From contig CM067084.1 in NCBI GenBank assembly GCA_034008185.1, forward strand, positions 70,528,612-70,592,611: DNA of 64,000 nt. The letters are read 5' to 3'. Source of the DNA: Gorsachius magnificus. Taxonomy: Eukaryota > Chordata > Aves > Pelecaniformes > Ardeidae. Shown here piece after piece: positions 1 through 20,378 of the stretch (positions within the stretch are counted from its first letter, which is position 1; every line of letters begins with the position of its first letter). The notes beneath the pieces were generated by a model that saw only the letters and a program-made list of their open reading frames with translations, searched no databases and was not told the DNA's origin. Both the position numbers and the translations under genes were made by a program.

Positions 1-2837
1 GCAGCACTAACTGAATAGTATGTGCAAAGTCATGCACTCAAGTAAATCCGGTTCTTATCATACTTCACATATTTAAGGAGAAGCTAAAGTGCTTAATTGG
101 GTTGTAATTAAATTTTGATTCAAAAAATGACACACTATCAAATGGAAATTCACGGCAAGATCTGAAGTAAATGCATATTCAAGGATCAAACACTTCATTT
201 GGGTTCAAGGGGTTCACTGGCAAAGACTTGCTCATCACCACCTATGTGCAATACAGTTGCGTTCAATGCACAGTATAAAACTCCTACAGCTCACCGGGAT
301 GAAATGCCTTTAATATAGAATGGTTGCCTGGATGCACTCTCTATAATTACGTTTGCAGACAGCTGCCATTATAAATGTGGTTTTCACATGCTTATAGCTT
401 TAACTCAAAATTTTAAGGATAAAACATTCCACCAGTGTTGCCAACTTGCATAATTTCAATCACAAGACTCAGTGTTTTTGTCATTTTTTTCTGTGTAGTC
501 TCCTGGAGTCATATGAAAACAAAAGATCATTATTTTCATTAAAAAATAGTTGTGAGTGAGAGTGGGGAAAGGAGGTCAGCAAACTTTTATCCATTGCAGT
601 GAAATGTGTGAAAATACGAATAAATGTATCCCAATGGCTCTAAAACCAGAAAGCAAATAAAAGGAATCCCCAAATGTGTTATTTTTAATAAAATGGCATA
701 ATCTGGAAGGCTATACTGAGAATACCTTGTAATGCTGCATACTCCATTAATAGTTTAAGTTTTCCCACACATTAGAAAAGGGAAATTGTTCTCTTTTTCT
801 CACCACAAATGCCTTTGTACATTACATATACACACAGAGGGTGATCTGCCAGGAAAATCAAACTGAGATTATAAACAGACTACGTATTCAAATATTTAAA
901 ACATATAAGCAAATGTAATCAGAAAAATGAAGACTTTTAACTTCTTTGGATAGCCTCAAAACTAAATAAATTAAAACTAATCTTCTGTTATTCCATCACA
1001 AGAATCTGAAATACCACAATTACCATTACGATGTTACAATTAGTGGACTTCAGAACTGCCTCTTTCACATGCAGGCCTGGGAGAAGTTTGTGCAACCTGA
1101 ATGATATTATTATTCCTTATTTATATTAGAGAAAGGTCTCGAATCCCTGGCTGGATCGGGATATACACCAGCATATCGCATTGACAGCAGTGACATGAGG
1201 AAGAGAGGGGAAATATTTGCAGGCCCGAAGCTGGAAAGATTCCCTGCCCCAAGCCATTGACAGTGATGAGTGAAGTCAGTGGAATTTCTGCCACGTGGTA
1301 TGTCTGGAACATTTCTCCCTTTAAAGCTATCGTACTACACAAGCGCTACCATTTACTACAAAACCTTCATACCTGCTGTCACTTACAAACTTCTATACTT
1401 AGTATATCTTATTTTAAATGACTGGAGGCAAAATACTTACCCTACATGAAAAGTCAGAAGACTCAAATTAGGTTTTTCCAGCTACTTTCTCAAAGATCCA
1501 GGCTTCAGATAAAAAGCACAGACTATGCAGGAAAAGCAGAGAGACAGCTGCTTGCCAGCCAGACCCTGCCACACAGAAACCTAACAAATTCTGAGTAAAA
1601 GTACTAAATTTGTAGCTGGTTTCTTTTAGGTGATCTCTTTGGGACCTGGTAAGGCGTAAGACTGAGTCTTCCTGCGTTTGAGGGGCTTGCAGACCCCTCT
1701 CCTGGCAGATGCTGTGGGATGCAGTCAGGCTACAGGCTGTGCCCACCCCAGGGATGGGATTACAGCATCTCGCCTCGTCCCACGTTTTCATGAGGCTCAC
1801 AGGAGAGGGTCACACGTGCAATATGCTCGAGTTCAAAAGTCATTAGGGACAAAGCTGGTGGCCTGACTGCACATTTGCTTCACTCCTGCATGTAATCAGG
1901 CTCAAAATTCAGCCAGCCAACCCACCCCCTCAGCCCCATCTACCCCATGTGTTTCGCAAATACAGGAATTGCTAGAAATGGGATGGGATTAATCCCCTGC
2001 CTGTTGTCTCTGCTGCCTTAACTCTGAAGACAGGAATATGGTAAAGCTGAGATCAGCTTATGTACAACACAGCAGAGGGAAAAGGGTTTGGCTCCAGATG
2101 TACTGGAGTACTGACTTTCTGGGACTTTTTGTCATTTGGCATGACTAAATTCTCTTTTTCTCTCCCTTTTGGACCCTTACACACTACATACATTAGCATC
2201 AGTCTCCTCCTCCTTAAGAGAGTACCAAAACTCTCTTAGCATTTTGCAGAGAAGAAATGCCCCAAGGAGTTTACTTAGATAAATTAGAGGAAAAGCAGAA
2301 ATTATTCACATCATAGCCTATGCTTTAAGTCTCAACCCCCCTCCCCCCCCATTTACCTTCTGTACTGGAAAACATAATTCTCAAGCATCCCCTAGCTTGA
2401 GAAAGATTCATCTTCCTGCCTTATCGTTGTTTGCCTGAGCAAGGTGGGGATGAGATTCTAGCAGACTGGCAGCCAGTAAGCCTACCCTTAGTGCCTGCAT
2501 ACCCCCTTAAAAATACTTTTCTGACATATTCAACCAAGACAACCCCTGTATCCTTTCTCCTGCATTATTACCACAAAATCTATTGCTACGTAGGGCCGCT
2601 GGACCAGGCAGAGCCCAGGGAAAGAGGCGCTGGGTGGCTGGGGAGGGCGGCTGGAGGCACTGCTGCTGCAAGGGCAGAGGTATCCCCTGCAAGGGGAGCT
2701 GCACCCCCAGCCCTGGCGGTGCAGAGGTGCAGACCGCGCTTTAGGCCACAAATCTGAGCTAGGTATGACTGAAATAATTTTCCATCCAAGGCTGCGAGTA
2801 GGAGAGAGGAGGGATACTAGCCTGTGGTGAAAGCAAG

Positions 2838-2935
2838 GGATCAAGTCTCAGCCCTCCTGGGTTCAGCTCTGAGATCTGCTACAGTTTGCATTTGAGATTT
2901 TAGCCAGGAACTTAAGAAAACTTATCCCTGAAAAA
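2838..2935 (+). mobile_element. MIR/CORE-SINE-like remnant, 5' half
   Basis: The phrase CCTCCTGGGTTCAGCTCTGA, followed by a pyrimidine-rich CTGCTAC and then a degraded TTTAGCCAGGAACTTAAG, has the order seen in MIR-type SINEs: CTGGGTTC, then GCTCTGCCAC, then TTGGGCAAGTCACTTAA. It is heavily diverged. The match is to the remembered consensus, so the borders are approximate. Confidence 0.4.
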
Positions 2936-3474
2936 AACAAGCAAATACAATGGGTTTGGTTCTGTATTCACTGGTGGTTGGGGTTTTTTTTTTTCCTAAT
3001 TTACAAATGCATCTACTTTTCTTAAGTAATGTATTGTTTTCCATGGTGCCGGTCACACGAACATGCTCTGGTTCACAGCCAGGATGGGGTCCTCCAGCTC
3101 TGTCGAAGCACACTGGTGGCAGTCCTGCAGGCTGGTCAAAGCTCTCACGCCCAGCTCAGTCTGTTGCATCTCCAGATCATGCCCTAAATAGTTCTTATGC
3201 AAACATACTGACCTTGCTGTGGTTTGTACCAAGGTATCTAAAACCATCTCGTTGAGACAATAGGGGTGTTAAGTCCTGGGGGGTTTAATTTAGTTTGCAA
3301 AGCCTTCACTGCTGGTGATATGTGCAGTAGAGAAAGAACCCAGCCTGACTGTCTCAGGACACACTATATCCCTGAAGTGACTTATAAATTAACAAACACT
3401 ATATGGAAATCACTTGTACCGAGTATGCATCCCCAAGCGCGCTTTTTCCAGTCAGTTTTAAGGCATGATCATTC

Positions 3475-3602
3475 ACCACTTGACTCTACTCAGCTACAAC
3501 ATGGAGATAATAACCTCTTTGGGGAACATTACTTAAGCCAAGAAAGTAATGTTTGAAGTGTTTTGAGATCTCTAGCTGGAAATTCCCATAGAAAGTAAAG
3601 CC
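3475..3602 (+). mobile_element. MIR/CORE-SINE-like remnant, 3' half
   Basis: The segment reads through ACATGGAGATAATAACCTCT, a diverged gap, then AATGTTTGAAGTGTTTTGAG and ATCTCTAGCTGGAAATTCCC, ending in CATAGAAAGTAAA. This is the order of the CORE region and tail of MIR-like SINEs in amniotes (AATGGAGATAATAA, GTAAAGTGCTTTGAGATC, GGAAGGTGCTATAGAAG). The borders are approximate. Confidence 0.5.
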
Positions 3603-6600
3603 AGCCACACAATGTTTACAGCTACAAGCTCCTTTTTGTGCTGACTTAAACTGGTAAAAGAAGAGGTCTGTCAGTAGTTTGTTCTTCAGTAAAACTCAGC
3701 CGGCGTTAAGAACGGAGCCCAGAAGTTACTTGATTCCCCTCACTATGCTCAGGGCAGTGAAAAAGAAAGATGTTTTCAAAGACTTTTATGAGAGACAACA
3801 TGCAGTTATCAGAGACGGGAAACTGGGTAGGAAAAGCAGATTAACAGCCCTATGAGGACCGTTGCAGGGTCTTTGGATGACTGGATACAGTCACAACCTT
3901 GATTTTCTCCTCTCTTCAGGGCAAAAAAATCCCTCTTATTACAACAAGTTCAGAACTGACTGAACGTTGTCAAAATGATAGATGCAGAAATATCTACTAA
4001 CGCCTGAAAGATTCACTGCTCAATTACAGACCCTCAACTGAAGAGATTGCTGCAAAAATGGCTACACACCGTAAAATGAAGAAAAATCAACAAAGGGTGC
4101 CTAACATTAGAGAAAAATGAAAATCAAGGCCAGTACTCCAAAATAATAATTACCTCTCACGCATGATAAATCAGAAATACATTTTTGCACAAGGCAAAGC
4201 TAAGAGGAAGAGAAGGCCTTGGGACCAGACACCATGACCATATCCTTCTGCCGGTCTTCTACAAGAAGCTACTTCAGAACTTAATTTCTTTGGCATCCAT
4301 GCATTTTTAATATTAAGAGCAGTTTTCTGTGGCCTAGTCTGAAGGTCCTGCACACAGAACACATTCATCTGTATGAAGGAAGCCACTAAACAAGCATCGT
4401 CTTGTAATGTCATGTTCTTAGTAGTCCTTTTATTTTTAATGTAGCATTTCCCAGGGATGCTGACAAATAAATGCAGTTTCAACCAGTCCGTTGGATGTGC
4501 TGAGAGGAACAGGCAGATTTAAGACCTTACTTGACCACAAATGCACAAAGGCGCACATATACTCACATATACTCAGGCGTGCATGGAAAAAGCTCATGGT
4601 TGGGTCTGAGTGTGTAACTGCACGCATTTTTTCATGTACATTTTTGTGGGAACATTTTAGGACTCAAGTCTGGAAAATTCCGCCACTTTATGTTGCACAC
4701 CATATTACTGCTATGATCTCAGCTCTAGCCTGACTTTATACTAGTTACGCTCCTTGCTCTGAAAGCTTGACAGGCTCTTTGGTGACATCAGGATCTTTTT
4801 TTCATCAAGCATTTCTTAGCTGGTAAACCTGAAACTCCCTTTGTGGTTTCCAGTCTAGACTTCAATTTGCACTAAGTTTATCAGCTGGGCTTTTTTGGTG
4901 TCATCTTTACAAAAAAGGTCTAAAATATTCTGCATTTATTTCACACTTGTCTTCCAATAGATACTTTAAAATAATTTTCTTAAGTAAATGTATTTTATAC
5001 CGATTACATCTGACTTAAAAAAAAAATCATCTGGTTTAGCTTTCATGGGAAAATCTGGCCTCCAAAGCCATTTTGAGCTTTTCAGGCTCAATAGTAAAGC
5101 TTTAATTTGACACTTACATATGAGTTCATGAGAACCCATTGTTCCCGAGTGATAACCTGTCTCCACTGGCACGTATTGGTACAGGATCTTTGACAGAGAA
5201 GGTATGTTATGATTAAAAAATGTGATTGCAGAGATGTTTCTCATTGTCAGTCTGAGTCTCCGAATCTGCCCATTTTATTAACTACAGAAATCATACGTAG
5301 GTGACAGTGCTGGGGGCGACCCTGCCCCTTTGAGTGACAGGCAGGGAAAGCTCAAGCTGCTTCTCCCAAGACAAAGCAGTGACCTCTTTCTCAGTATAGA
5401 AACGTCCTACACAAAGCCACACATGATTTGCAGATGCTCATTTTAAGTAAGGCTTGAATGACAAAAAGTAATTATTTTTGTAAAAAAAAAACAAACTTAA
5501 ATTTTGATAGATTTTTAAAAATAGAAGAAACAATGCTTTTTATCTCAAAAAGCTAGACTTCCTCTTGAAAACATTGGAGCTGTTGCAAGAGCTGCACAGA
5601 TCATTTTTGGTTAGCTGTTGGGTAGGCAACTTGTACTGTGCAGGACAGAGAGCGCTGCAGCCGGGCTGAGGACTTGGAAGCTGAGCATACAGTAGCGTTG
5701 CCATGTACCTGAAAGAGTTTTATTAATAGAGAGCTTTGCAGCACGAAGGAATTAAATAAAGTGCTGTCAGGCTGTCTCCAAATGCTTTGCAGATAACATA
5801 CCGTCCGGCCATTCACCCTCGGCACACACAACTTTGTTAACATGCAACTGTACAAAATCTTTTTCTTTCTTTTTTTTTCTTTTTTTTTAATTAAAGTAGC
5901 AGGAATGCATCTGGGATATGGAAAAATCTAGCACTGCTCTGTCTGCCTGTGTGGGGAATGCTCTATGTATGATTTTAAAAAAAAAGGAAAAAAGAAAACC
6001 ATTTTTATGAAAGAAAGTCTGACAAATACTAATGAATTCAGCATTACTAAACCCAAGTTTAGAAGGACACAGGAAATAATGGTGCAGTTACTATGATCTA
6101 ATTACAGCAGAATTCCCTTGGAAAAGAATATGGCTTATGAATTTCTTTTCATTCCAATCAGTGTTTTTGAAACTCGAAGTGAGTTAGTGGGACACTTGGA
6201 TGGTGCTAGATTTTGAAACTTAAACCAAGATACTGCTGTTAGAAGAAGCCTAACAAATACACGGCTGTGATTAGTTTCATTAAAAGCAAAATAAAGAGAG
6301 CATTTTCTAAGCTAAGATACAAACTCACAGTCAAAACCAAACATACACGCAATCCCCCAAAAGGTATATTCAAATATTGCAAAATAGGAATTTACAGATT
6401 AATTTTCCATTTAGTAAATTAGCCCTCAGCAGAACTCCTACACCTCCTAAGCTGCATTTTATGTCTCCCTCTTCTGCAGAAAAACTATCTGCCATCAGGA
6501 AATTCCTATGTGTTTAATTCGATTGTATTTGGAAAAATACAATTTATTCTTAGAAAAATTAGTTCCATATAAGGTTAGATCAGAGCACAGCACGGAGAAT

Positions 6601-7237
6601 GTCTGATGAGTCTTATGCGTTCAGACTTTTACATGCATTTAAAAGGCTGGATTTCAAGGTCTTAAAACAAGCTACTGAAACTGCAGTGATAGTTTCCCAC
6701 ACTACTTCACTGACCTCCGCATTTGAGACTGGCAAAGTCCAACACAAATACTGGTAATCTGGTTAGGATCTAAAACTGCAGTCCTTGCATTGGGATTTTC
6801 CACATTTGCAGACACAGAACAGAAAGGAGTGGAAGATGACAAAATCCCATTTCTCAGAACAAACTGTAACAGATGATAACCTGCTAAACCGGGACTAGCA
6901 AACTTGAATTGATTTCAGGAAGCTGAAGGATTTTTCCCCATCCAGAGCAATTCAAACAGGTATCTCCTCAGAGATCCTTCTTTTTAAAAAGGTGACGGTG
7001 ATGTTGGTGTGCCCAATGTTTGCAGGGTAGCCTATGGCAGTTACGCATATATCCCACTCCAGAAAGCAACCTGGGTGCCAGCCCCCTCCACCTTAGAATT
7101 TGAACCTTCAGCTCACTAACAGTGTGCCCTAACCACCACAGCTTTCTGGAAAATGAGCTGGAGATGAAAAGGGAAGGGAGTCTGCCACCTCTCCTCTCAG
7201 TGCCGGATTATTGTGCACTTAGCAGTGAAAACCATAG

Positions 7238-7257
7238 GCAGCAGCAGCAGCAGCAGC
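7238..7257 (+). repeat. (GCA)n short microsatellite
   Basis: Six and two-thirds units of GCA. It lies in the AFAP1 intron about 200 bases beyond the exon 5 donor and outside any recognised coding frame, so the glutamine or serine runs it would encode are not meaningful. Confidence 0.9.
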
Positions 7258-7448
7258 GTAATACTGAGCTGCCCGTTCCCCAGGGAGTTGCTTCGAGGCC
7301 TGAACACTAAGTCTGTATTTCTGCAGTCCCAAATCAGATGGGATTTAGGTGGTCTGGATTTGCCTGAACGTTACTGTCCGTATCTCAGTTTTTAACAGCA
7401 ACTGAGCAGGCAATGGAAGCACTTTGTGGGTGGAAGAGCTCCTGGTCA

Positions 7449-15566
<8,118 letters not shown>

Positions 15567-15590
15567 CTAAATAAAAAAAAAAAAAAAAAA
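15567..15590 (-). promoter_or_regulatory. Extreme polypyrimidine tract and 3' splice site of AFAP1 exon 3
   Basis: On the minus strand 18 consecutive T (15573-15590) are followed by ATTTAG and the exon. Such a tract is a very strong U2AF-type pyrimidine tract, and its mononucleotide nature makes its length likely to vary between individuals. Confidence 0.8.
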
Positions 15591-18500
15591 GAAAGAAAAA
15601 GCGAACATCTATCACTCATTATAAGGAAGCAGAACCTGCTTGCATGTACTCCAGCTGAGTCCTTTGGAGATATAAAAACAGTATGATCTTATTTGCCATT
15701 GTTAAGGATGGCAAAATCAAGGTAACTACATTAAAAGAAGTCCTTTCTACAACAGTTTTAAGTGGTAAAAATGTTGAAAAGATATAGTTCCCTATTTAAG
15801 ACTTGGAAACTTAAAGGTTCTATGTAGGAAAGAGATTTCTGTGCATAGACCATTTTACAGTATTAAGACTTACTTATTAGTATTTTGCTGATTACTGATT
15901 TACTGACTATTAAAATAATTCGTATTACAGCAGTGAACAACAGTTTGGTTGGACAGCTTAGAAAAGCTAAAAAGCCTGGGCTGGGAGAGGTAAAGAACAG
16001 ATAATTTAGATCATATTTTCATGATGTATTTTGTTTTTAAACGGCAAATCAATATAGACATTCATTTTTAAAATGGTCTTTCTACATAGTAAAGACTGAG
16101 CTACAACCAAGGAAAAGTTTGGAACATCAAGAAACTATTATATGATAAAATAAATATTTCAAATACCAGGTCAAATTCTAAAATGCTTCTTTTCTAATTA
16201 TAAACCTGTTTTAAATTTAAAACTGACCAACTGCTGCTATGTTGATATAGTAACAAAGTATATTTAGTACTCTATGACTTCTTCCATATGACTTTACTGT
16301 TCTATTTCCTTAACAAGTACCAAGACAACTGTATTTTATCGAACTCATTCATGTTTGCCACAGGTTTTTAGTTCCATATTTTCATATTGGAGAAAATAGT
16401 CTTTTCCAATACCAATGGTTTATTGTATGATTAGAAAAATATAACTTGTAAGCAGAGTCTCATTTCTGCAGTAACATTTTTTCAACACATCGTTCTCTTT
16501 TTTTCATGTAATGAAAGAGATGTAACAGTGTTTATCTGCATTGGACTGATCCAGTCTAAATTCAGGGAACGAAGAGAGATACCAGAATAAGAAACTAGTC
16601 AGGGTGAGCTTTGCTTATGGTCAGATATAGACACTTCTGGAGTGCAATTCAATGGGCTGAACAGTCTAGTGGAGGCATGGAGCCTTCTTCCACATAATAT
16701 AAATGAAGCCACAGTGACCAGACTCCTCTTTTCCTATAGACCTAAAGTTACCTGAGAGGAAGCTGAGTTTCAATAACGTGGCATTAGCTGTAATGAAATC
16801 ACTTCAACGGGCACTTTCAGGCTTGGATTCATCTTTGCAGCTTTCAGAGCCAGACACCTCCAAATCTCATTACTGATTACACACACTGGACACCTAATTC
16901 TTAACAAAATCAGAAAGACAAGTCCCACCCTTTATGTGCTCTGTAGTTAAATTCATATCGAGTAGGTTATTTCACCGTGCAGGTAAGTGCTGGTGTATTC
17001 CCTCTGTGCGGGAAGGCGAGGAGGTAGCGAATAAACCTGCCCTTCAGCTCGTCCAGCGCTGACTTCCCTTTGCGCACTGAGTAAAATCAGAAACTTCTTC
17101 ACGAACAACAAACCGACTTGTGACTGAACGCAGAAATTCTTGGTCAGATTGAGATTTACACTAATATTGCTTCTATATCAAATGATAGTGCCAACTTCAT
17201 GTCACACTCAATTACAGATAAGAGATGGCAATTACTGTTATCTACAATGTGAACTAAATGAGTTTTCCTCACAGACCAGTTTTGCTAGAGAAATTATCTG
17301 ACAAAGAAGCAAAATAATGAAAAAATACCATTTTTTCCCTGTGATTCTGCTGAAAAAAAGAAACCCAAATTGCAAATCTGCACATAATCGCAAAATAAAT
17401 GAGTCTTTCCAGGTTAGCTGCTGCTGCAAACAGGTGTAAGGGACATGAAAAAATACTACACGTTCATTAATACTGAAAAATTGACAGCACATTATGAATT
17501 TTGCCTTACACACATCAGCTCTGTGTGGCCTGGACTGCCAGACACAATGGGAGAACTGCCTCCAAAGAGTTTGTATTTTCTTCCTTCATGCAGGTGGGCA
17601 GAGCCTTGCTCAAGTGAGTTGGGGTCAAGGTTTGTTCCTGGGGCAGTGTAGATTCATACCACCCCTTTCATAAGACAAGAGATATTAATATCTTGGTCTA
17701 GCCTTAAATTATTTTCCCCGTCAGGTGTATATACGATATATGAAATTCCTATCATTATTAAACCTAATTCACCCAGGAAATACCCATCTTGAGAGTCATT
17801 CTAATTTTGTCTTGACACAGCACCAAGGTTTCCAAGCTATCTTTTATCCAGAAACAAATAAGAGGTTCCAATAAAGATCATGGGGGGAAAAAAAAAAAAA
17901 TCCTTGTTTTTAGACAAAATGTTATTCAGAAAGAAAGAAAAAAGGAAATGAAACACAAATGGTGCTTGTCTGAATTCAACCCTGCTGGAGCACCAGTTAC
18001 TTCATACAGCTGGGGCGGGCTGGGCTGTGCAGCCAACGTCAACACAGATGGAATCCATTGCTGAATTAACCAGGCCCTCCTTTCTGAGATGCATTTTGCA
18101 GTGCTTGCCATAACAAAGTTGAAAACAATTATTAAAAAAAAAAAATATATTAGGAGAAACAGAAACATCCAACATGAAATACTTACTGATTCAAGCAAGG
18201 ATGCTTTAATATTGAAAGAAAATCCAACTGATGAAATAAAAAATAAAACTACCTCACTCAAATCTGTACCGTAATCAGCTACATCTTTTGGGAGCTATGG
18301 AATATATGAGTTTGAGCACCAAGAAATGTAAAATGTACATCTGAACATTCTGATATTACTTACTAATATTTACAGTGCTTTAATTTTTTCACTGTTAATA
18401 GGTATATTGTTTAATTCTTTCAACCTGGCAATTTTTAGTGGAAGAATTTTGATGAAGTTATGAATTATGAACTGAAATAATTCTTGACTCAGTAACTTTT

Positions 18501-20361
18501 CCTTAGTTTACCTGAAAAATAAGAAGGCCATAAACCCCACAAAACTATTTACATATTCTATAAAAGGATTAGATCTCAAAAAAACCTAGACCATGTGTAG
18601 CTTGAGTGGTATCTGGAGGAAAAACTTGGCAACCTGCAAAGAAGGCATTAGCACAAATTCCTACTTTTATTTTTTTTACGACAGGCCACAGGGAAGAAAA
18701 CTAGAGAATGCTGCCTTTCAATACAAATAACCTTGCTCAATCACGGGAATAAGAACTGAGTTAGAAAAAGAATTACCATTATTTCTATCTCATTGGAGGA
18801 AAAGGGACAAAGATGAGTGAGATATTGTTGCCCGGAATAATACCAGTAATACTGAAATGACACTGATAAAGGTGTTTGTCAGGTGCTGGGTCTGACACCA
18901 AACCAGAGATGCTTTATTTGAAACGAAGAAGCGGACAGGGTGATAATTACACTACAGAGCTGAGATCTCTGAAAGAGCAGGTTGTGCATGGGATGCCCAA
19001 CTCCAGTTTACAGGAGGGACTGTTGAGAGAAACAAACAAGTATTTCCAAATAATAAGCAATAATTACCTGGATAGTAAAACTCATTATCCGACTGGATAC
19101 TATGGAACAGACTTAGTGGAAATACTAATTTTATGGTGTATTATGCTCTTCCCCTCCATCTGCCCCTGTGTTCCACAGACCACAAATAAACTCCTCCTTT
19201 CTTTGTCCTTCGAGATAAAATACTTTATTTTCCCCTTCTGTCCAAGGTTACCTACCACGACAGGCAGTAACTTTTTTTTTTAGGGATAGTCTAGCTGATA
19301 TCTGCTGACAATATGGAAATACATAGTGTGGAAAGCAGTATGAACAACAGAGGAAAATAGATGTCATCGTATTGGGGGCCTGAGGATGTAAAATCACTTT
19401 ACACCCCAATGAAGACTTACACTATGTAGGAAATAGAAAGAAACACTTCCCTTTATGCGATGATTTAGGACGTGGAGATTTCCAGTGCAAAGCAGTGACT
19501 GTAGCAGAGACTGTCGGTACACTCGTGCTGCAGGCACCAGCTGCCAGCAATTCAAGGGCCACGCTCGCACGTGTGGTATTAGATCAACCACCGATTCGGA
19601 TCCAGTCGGACTGTGGAGCCAGCTGCTACGTAACCCCTCGACACTGAAAGCAGCAACATGAGACTGGAAAAGTGGTCACACGTTGGTGATGCATAATAAA
19701 GCTATTCAGAAGCCAGCAGGCAAATGGGGGCTGTCAGGAAGAAACCTTGACACATGCACATGCCATTTGCTTGGGAGCAAGCTTAGACCCGACCTCTGCA
19801 CAACCCCACCGCATCCTCAGCCTGGAGGGGGAAGAGTGCTCACACATTTATGATCCCTCTCCCCACACGCAAAAAAATGGATGTCCAGAAAGCAAGACGA
19901 ATCAACAAACTGAGGACCAATATAATTAGCAAAATTACTGACAGTGCATTTCAAGCAGGCTTTGTTGTACTACTGTAAAGGCTGGAATTGGGCACCAGTA
20001 CTTGCCACACACTTGGTATGAAAGCCTTTAGATAAACTCGAAATCGCTAAGGCACTAAAAAGAAATCACCATTTATTGCCAGCTGTTGAGGACCTGCATG
20101 GGCGTTGGAGTTATGCAGGACAAAAGCGCTGACTATATGGGACGTTAAGACCATATTGAGCTGTGCTGGAGTGAAATATTAGCCTGCGCGTAGACAAGCA
20201 GAAGCTGAGAAGAATTCTTCATTTGACCTCAGCTCTGTATTCCAAAGTTATAAATTTCTCAGCTTGTCAGCTGGACCCTACAAAACCGGGAGCCAAATAA
20301 TGTGAAAGGAGTCTAGTAACTTCTCTTTTCAGCTTCTGAGCACATCTGACAGAAGACAGCA

Positions 20362-20378
20362 AGCCAGCCAGCCAGCCA
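20362..20378 (+). repeat. (AGCC)4 short tandem repeat
   Basis: Four units of AGCC in the large AFAP1 intron. No coding role was seen. Confidence 0.8.

Noticed and set aside
1468..1800. Minus-strand frame of 110 codons considered as a downstream AFAP1 exon
   Set aside because: The peptide does not resemble any part of AFAP1.
2431..2844. GC-rich patch with overlapping open frames, considered as the next AFAP1 exon
   Set aside because: No match to the expected PH1 end or serine-rich linker, and no fitting acceptor and donor pair with correct phase.
7238..7257. Possible polyglutamine-coding repeat
   Set aside because: It lies in an intron, outside the AFAP1 frame and without a supporting gene.
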